This document shows positions 7,897-13,311 of a DNA stretch of 13,311 nt, one piece after another. The translations under genes and the position numbers were made by a program. The stretch is from an uncultured Gemmatimonadota bacterium (GTDB taxonomy: Bacteria > Gemmatimonadota > Gemmatimonadetes > Gemmatimonadales > Gemmatimonadaceae): the NCBI GenBank assembly GCA_946887155.1, contig CAMPKM010000036.1, forward strand, positions 1-13,311, in the 5' to 3' direction. Within the stretch, counting starts at the first letter, position 1, and each line of letters opens with the position of its first letter. Under the pieces are notes generated by a model. The model did no database searches, had not been told where the DNA came from, and saw only the letters and a list, made by a program, of their open reading frames with translations.

Positions 7897-9744
7897 TCAG
7901 CCGTCACGGAGCGGCTCCGGCGCCTGCATGAGTCGCACATGCAGCGAATACAACGTGGCGTACAAGCCCCCATCCCTGATCAATTGCGCGTGCGTTCCCT
8001 GTTCGACGATCCGGCCGTCCTCCATCACGATGATCCGGTCGGCCATGCTGAGCGTGGAGAACCGGTGGGACACCAGCAGCGTGGTTCTTCCCGCCGCCAG
8101 TTCGCGAAACCGGCTGAACAGTTCGAACTCCGCGCGGGCATCGAGGCTGGACGTGGGCTCGTCCAGTATCAGCAGCGAGGCGGGACGCGCGAGTGCGCGC
8201 GCGATCGCCACGCGCTGCCATTCGCCGCCGGACAGGTCGCGCGATCCAAACCGGCGCCCGATGGGCGTGTCGTAGCCCTGGGGCAGCTCGCGGAACAACG
8301 GGTCTATCCCTGCCTCACGTCCCACGCGTTCGACGGCGGCGCGCTCACCGAGCAGGCGCTCCCAGTCGCCATAGGCCACGTTGTCGGCCGCCGAGGCTTC
8401 GTAACGACCGACCGGCTGCAGCACCGAGGCGATGAGCTGGTGATACGAAGCGATCGACAGCTCCCGGATATCGGTGCCGTCGAACCGGATGCTTCCGCTG
8501 CCCGGTTCGTACAGGCGGCACAGCAGCTTGATGAGTGTCGACTTCCCGGCGCCGTTCTCGCCCACGAGTCCGACGATTTCGCCGGGCCGGATGTGCAACG
8601 ACACGTCGTGCAGTGCCGGCTCAGTCGAGCCATCGTACGTGAACGTGAGGTTCACGACCTCGACCTCTCCACGGGCGACACCGGAAAACCGCCGCGATCC
8701 GTCGACGATGGCGGGCGTGACCGACAGGAATCTGCGGAGATTCGCGATGTACAGCGCCTCACCGATCGCCGCGCTCAGCGTTCCTATCGCGCGTTCGAGC
8801 GAAAGGCGCAGCCGGGCCGTCGCGCCGCCGAACACCGCCACGTCGCCTAGCGTCAAGCGGCCCTGGAATACCGCGGAAATCACGCGGAAGAAGACCAGGA
8901 ACAGGCCGCCCGTCATCAACGCCACCAGTGTCACGCTGCCGACGAAGCCCCGCACGTGAAGCGACCGGTCCTGGTCGCGGAACTCGGTCATCAGCGTGCG
9001 AAAGCGCCGGATGAGATACGGCGCCAGGTTCAGCAGGCGGACTTCGGGTACCGCCTTGTGATCGGTCACCATGGACACGAAGTAGCTCGTCCACCGGCGC
9101 TTGGTGACGCGGCTGTTTTCGTTCCGGAAGTACCCGCGCGTCAGGCGCCACTGGAGCACCAGGTACGGGTACGCGAACGCCACCGCCAGGAGCAGCACCA
9201 ACGGTTCGATCAGCGCCAGGATCACGGTCAGCGAAACGGCCTGGAGGAACGCGGTCACGGCGCCTAACGCCTTGACCACGAACCCGGAAATGTGCGTGGC
9301 GATGTTCTGCTGCGCTCGTTCGATGGTCTCCCGCGAACGCGCGTTCTCGAAGAACGAGAGGTCCTGGATCGCGGCATGCTCCAGGACGGTCGAGGTAATG
9401 GCGAGGTTGATATCGTCATCCAGCCGCCGGGACAGGAAGTTCTGGCCCAGATGTCCGACGCCCTCGAGCAGCGTAAGCGTCAGGCCGACCGCCATCCACG
9501 CGTAGATGACCGAATAGTCGGTGCCGCCCGAGTCGATGACCTCGACGGTCGCGTTGATGATGCCGCGCGCGAACAACGCGAGTCCAGCCGGGATCACACC
9601 GCCCAGGAGCGTCACGACCACCAACCCGGTCATGATTCTCGGATTGGTCGACCAGACCAGCCTCAGTGCCCACCAGCCGTTGGACAACAACTGGCGCGGG
9701 CTGGCTTCGGCGTCAGGCGTGACTACCGCGGGCGACGCAGCCAT
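7897..9744 (-). CDS. Fused ABC exporter half-transporter (615 aa)
   Basis: Membrane export protein with a transmembrane domain fused to an ATPase, the MsbA/multidrug type that works as a homodimer or with a partner. Hydrophobic segments suggest helices near 38-62, 78-98, 160-180, 182-200 and 268-292; a sixth is less clear. The ATPase has Walker A GENGAGKS (395-402), Q-loop Gln443 (VLQPV), signature LSGGEWQR (504-511), Walker B LLILDEP (524-530) with catalytic Glu529, D-loop SSLD and His560 (LLVSH), so it should be active. The signature has Glu-Trp where many exporters have Gln-Lys-Gln, which is common in this subgroup. Residues 1-30 are a hydrophilic tail with no signal peptide. It stands alone, with 324 bases before it and 206 after, so substrate and regulation are unknown. 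A homodimeric exporter is the simplest reading because no second half-transporter is seen. Confidence 0.93.
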   Translation of the reverse strand: MAASPAVVTPDAEASPRQLLSNGWWALRLVWSTNPRIMTGLVVVTLLGGVIPAGLALFARGIINATVEVIDSGGTDYSVIYAWMAVGLTLTLLEGVGHLGQNFLSRRLDDDINLAITSTVLEHAAIQDLSFFENARSRETIERAQQNIATHISGFVVKALGAVTAFLQAVSLTVILALIEPLVLLLAVAFAYPYLVLQWRLTRGYFRNENSRVTKRRWTSYFVSMVTDHKAVPEVRLLNLAPYLIRRFRTLMTEFRDQDRSLHVRGFVGSVTLVALMTGGLFLVFFRVISAVFQGRLTLGDVAVFGGATARLRLSLERAIGTLSAAIGEALYIANLRRFLSVTPAIVDGSRRFSGVARGEVEVVNLTFTYDGSTEPALHDVSLHIRPGEIVGLVGENGAGKSTLIKLLCRLYEPGSGSIRFDGTDIRELSIASYHQLIASVLQPVGRYEASAADNVAYGDWERLLGERAAVERVGREAGIDPLFRELPQGYDTPIGRRFGSRDLSGGEWQRVAIARALARPASLLILDEPTSSLDARAEFELFSRFRELAAGRTTLLVSHRFSTLSMADRIIVMEDGRIVEQGTHAQLIRDGGLYATLYSLHVRLMQAPEPLRDG

Positions 9745-10068
9745 GTCCGTGCTGACCGCGTGAGTTTCATTTCTCTGGGCTCGTAAACGTAGAGTCTCAC
9801 AGGGATTGATTCCGCCACCAGGCCTGGTGCCGGATGGGGGAGAACTGGATGCAACCCGGCACCTGAATAGCGTCTGCCGAACGGTTGCGCCTGGAACAGA
9901 AGGTGCTGTCGGCCATCAACTTAGCCAACCACTGGCTCCATCGCAGGTGGCCAGCTCGCTCACAACAAGGGGCGTCCCGCTCAATCGCGGTCGCGGATTC
10001 CCGGCTCGACCGTTGCGGCGCGGCTCGAGATGTCGGTGCGCGGCGACGTTTCACTTCGACCGGCCCGC
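9745..10068. other. 324-base gap upstream of the ABC exporter, no clear gene
   Basis: Both strands contain short open frames here (85-88 codons), but their Arg-rich or Pro-rich composition and the lack of any recognisable motif suggest chance. The region would contain the terminator of the upstream kinase gene and the promoter of the ABC gene. I could not find a convincing -35/-10 pair or a stem followed by a T-run. The TAG of the kinase lies in a GTTAGGC context resembling an integron attC core, but no matching stem was found. Confidence 0.5.
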
Positions 10069-11718
<1,650 letters not shown>

Positions 11719-11769
11719 CGGGATCAATTGGACGTCAGGAAGGTGCTCAGCCGTCCTCACCAGGGGCAC

Positions 11770-11903
11770 AAACTCGGAGACGTACTTTTACGCCCCGGAA
11801 CGCCCTGCCACCACCAGCCCTAGGGGATAATTGCGCCAACCGCCGAGTCCGTGTAGGGAGCGCTGCCCAGCGTTAATGTCGTCTCATGTCTACCACCTGC
11901 TTT
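11770..11903. other. Spacer between ATP-grasp ligase and hybrid kinase
   Basis: 134 bases without a gene. A small inverted repeat cgctg-cc-cagcg lies at 11861-11872, about 30 bases after the ligase stop codon. It has no T-run and only a very short loop, so it could be a weak terminator stem, an operator half-site pair or chance. The region around 11770-11840 must hold any promoter of the kinase gene, but I see no convincing one. Confidence 0.4.
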
Positions 11904-13121
11904 TTAGCCCGCGTACAACTGCAGGTCCGTCCCCACGGCATCCGAAATTTCATAGCACGCACTGAGGTCCGGATGGCGCACCACGACATACCCGTCGCTC
12001 ACCAGCGTCTGTACCCAGCTCCGGCGTTCGGCGCCAACGGGCAGAAGGTCGACATGCGCGATATGTTCGCCGAATCGCGCCAGGATGCTTTCCAGTCCTT
12101 CCACGCGACGGATGCGTCCCTTGCCCTGGGCCCGCTTGAAGATGTTGGAGGCGTTGTATTTCCGTTCCGTTGACGTACTGAACGTCCCGTGGAGTTCCGC
12201 TTCTGCATAGCCGCTGAAGAGATCCACATCACCCACGAAATTCATCAGATCGACGGTATGGGCACCGGGCGGGCGGGCGGCAATCTCGCCGAACACGACT
12301 TCCTTCCGCGCCGTGTAAAACCATTCCATGTGCGTGAAGCCGGTGCTGAACGCCAGCGCCTTCAGCACCGCGTGTCCCAGCGCGATGCCGGCCTTCACTG
12401 CTGGTGTGGACAGGTCGCGCAGGGCGATCGTTTGCGGCGAAATCCACTCCGTGCTGCGCGCGATGAGCGGGTTGGGCCGGTAGTAGCAGACGTTCTCGTA
12501 GACGATGCGGCCGTCGATGCAGATCGTGTCGTAGGTGAATTCCTCGCCCTCGATGAATTCCTCGACGTTGACCTCGTCGTACGACTTGACCTGCGCCAGC
12601 GCGCGCTCGAGTTCCTCCGCGCTACCGGCGCGCACGGTGTCCATGGAGCCAGCGCCGGCGATCGGCTTTACGATCACGGGAAATCCGATCTCGCGGGCGG
12701 CGTCGCGCACCTCTGCCACGGACTTCGCCGACGCATGACGCGCGGTGCGGATGCCGGCCGCCGCGACCTTCTGCTTCATCAGGTCCTTGTTACGGAAGGT
12801 CTGCGCCTGCGCCTCACGCATGCCCGGCACGCCTAGCGCTTCGCGCAGCTTTGCCGCCAGTACGACGCCGGGTTCCCACAGGCACACGACCCGTTCGACC
12901 TGCCGCCCCGCGACCGCGGAGGCGACAGCGCGCACCACGGCACCTTCATCGGTCAGATTCGGGACGCGCAGGTAACCGGAAAGGTGCTGCCGCGCCAGCG
13001 CCGGCAGGTCATTCTCGGGCACATCGCTCAACCCGTACACCTTGCCGCCGTGCTGCGTAAGCCCGCGGCAGAAATAGGGCATCTCTCCGGGATAACCCGG
13101 GGCAATCATGAGAACGTTCAT
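11904..13121 (-). CDS. ATP-grasp ligase, biotin-carboxylase-like (405 aa)
   Basis: Probable ATP-dependent carboxylate-amine ligase with the three-part ATP-grasp layout; cytoplasmic, substrate unknown. The N-terminal Rossmann-like pre-ATP-grasp domain (1-110) starts MNVLMIAPGYPGEMPYFCRG. The ATP-grasp core begins at RNKDLMKQK (110-118). The second ATP-binding lysine is Lys152 in VIVKPIAGAGSMDT, with the Gly-rich loop 155-158. Residues 187-194 (EEFIEGEE) fit the hinge strand. Metal-binding Glu266 (HMEWF) and Glu279 (FGEIAARPPGAHT) match the E-then-E-I-x-x-R-P-x-G pattern of this subgroup. The last ~75 residues form a C-terminal domain. It differs from the short RimK-like protein at 27-947, so the window holds two distinct ATP-grasp types. 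The ATG at 13121 lacks a clear ribosome site; Met5 (13109) is an alternative. The gene follows two tandem arrays. Confidence 0.92.
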   Translation of the reverse strand: MNVLMIAPGYPGEMPYFCRGLTQHGGKVYGLSDVPENDLPALARQHLSGYLRVPNLTDEGAVVRAVASAVAGRQVERVVCLWEPGVVLAAKLREALGVPGMREAQAQTFRNKDLMKQKVAAAGIRTARHASAKSVAEVRDAAREIGFPVIVKPIAGAGSMDTVRAGSAEELERALAQVKSYDEVNVEEFIEGEEFTYDTICIDGRIVYENVCYYRPNPLIARSTEWISPQTIALRDLSTPAVKAGIALGHAVLKALAFSTGFTHMEWFYTARKEVVFGEIAARPPGAHTVDLMNFVGDVDLFSGYAEAELHGTFSTSTERKYNASNIFKRAQGKGRIRRVEGLESILARFGEHIAHVDLLPVGAERRSWVQTLVSDGYVVVRHPDLSACYEISDAVGTDLQLYAG

Positions 13122-13130
13122 AGCCGATGG

Positions 13131-13151
13131 GAATGGCAGATGGCAGATGGT
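13131..13151. repeat. Short heptamer array ATGGCAG upstream of the ATP-grasp start
   Basis: Two full copies and a partial third of the 7-base unit atggcag (13133-13150) lie 10-30 bases upstream of the ligase start codon at 13121, inside what should be its 5' leader. On the minus strand the unit reads CTGCCAT. It has a different unit from both the GTGCCCC and the octamer arrays. Confidence 0.7.
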
Positions 13152-13166
13152 GGCGGCTGCAGGAGT

Positions 13167-13246
13167 CTCACGTGCTCACGTCTTCACGACCTCACGTGCT
13201 CACGTCTTCACGACCTCACGTCCTCACGTCCTCACGTCCTCACGTG
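13167..13246. repeat. Octamer tandem array with a 24-base higher-order repeat
   Basis: Ten uninterrupted 8-base units of the type ctcacgtc or its one- to three-base variants cover 80 bases. The first six form two identical 24-base blocks (13167-13190 and 13191-13214), each made of ctcacgtg, ctcacgtc and ttcacgac. Three ctcacgtc copies and one ctcacgtg follow. The identical 24-base blocks show a second, recent round of amplification. The array lies between a partial gene ending at 13250 and the ATP-grasp start at 13121. Units are contiguous, without spacers, so it is not a CRISPR array. Confidence 0.9.
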
Positions 13247-13249
13247 CAG

Positions 13250-13311
13250 TCAGGCAAGCTCGATCCTCATCAACGACACGATCCTCCGGACCGCGTCCTC
13301 GACCACCTTGG
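13250..13311 (-). CDS. C-terminal end of an unidentified gene (partial)
   Basis: A minus-strand frame open from the window edge encodes the last 19 residues KVVEDAVRRIVSLMRIELA and stops with TGA at 13250-13252, three bases before the octamer array. The peptide looks like a real amphipathic C-terminal helix, and it sits on the same strand and in the same tight spacing as its neighbours. Too little is present to assign a family. Given the context it could belong to the same cluster as the ATP-grasp ligase, which starts 128 bases downstream. Confidence 0.55.
   Translation of the reverse strand, partial: KVVEDAVRRIVSLMRIELA

Noticed and set aside
9797..10054. Minus-strand 85-codon gene
   Set aside because: It has Arg/Ser-rich composition, no motif and no ribosome site, and an equally long frame lies on the opposite strand.
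13167..13246. CRISPR array
   Set aside because: The repeats are 8 bases long and contiguous with no spacers, and no cas gene is present.

Overview
The window is GC-rich and every supportable gene lies on the minus strand, so transcription runs from high to low coordinates. Hybrid histidine kinases, a CheB-CheR-kinase fusion, ATP-grasp ligases and short-period tandem repeats between genes together suggest a soil or sediment bacterium, possibly Gemmatimonadota or Acidobacteriota. That placement is inference; no rRNA, tRNA or phylogenetic marker is present.

Layout from high to low coordinates: the last 19 codons of an unidentified gene (13250-13311); a spacer holding an octamer array and a short heptamer array; a 405-aa ATP-grasp ligase (11904-13121); a PAS-histidine kinase-receiver hybrid (10069-11718 or 11769); a 324-base stretch without a gene; a fused ABC exporter half-transporter (7897-9744); a TerB-like protein (7226-7690); a frameshifted remnant of an acyl-CoA dehydrogenase C-terminal domain (6940-7225); a giant CheB-CheR-PAS-kinase-receiver protein (2627-6727); two different alpha/beta-hydrolase esterases that overlap by 4 bases (1772-2581 and 1044-1775); and a second, RimK-like ATP-grasp protein (27-947).

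The giant kinase, both esterases and the short ATP-grasp gene are closely spaced (45 bases, a 4-base overlap, 96 bases) and may be co-transcribed. ATP-grasp enzymes make amide or similar bonds from carboxylates, and the esterases would cleave ester or related bonds, so the set could build and process a small amide- or ester-containing metabolite. The substrate cannot be read from the sequence. The two kinases are clear paralogues: they align without gaps from the PAS domain to the ATPase N-box, and neither has a separate output regulator nearby.

The most unusual feature is non-coding. Three short-period arrays (7, 7 and 8 bases) each start at, or within 3 bases of, the stop codon of a minus-strand gene. 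The one between esterase and ATP-grasp is arranged as an inverted pair that can fold into a long hairpin. I found no tRNA, rRNA, CRISPR array, insertion sequence or convincing promoter or terminator.
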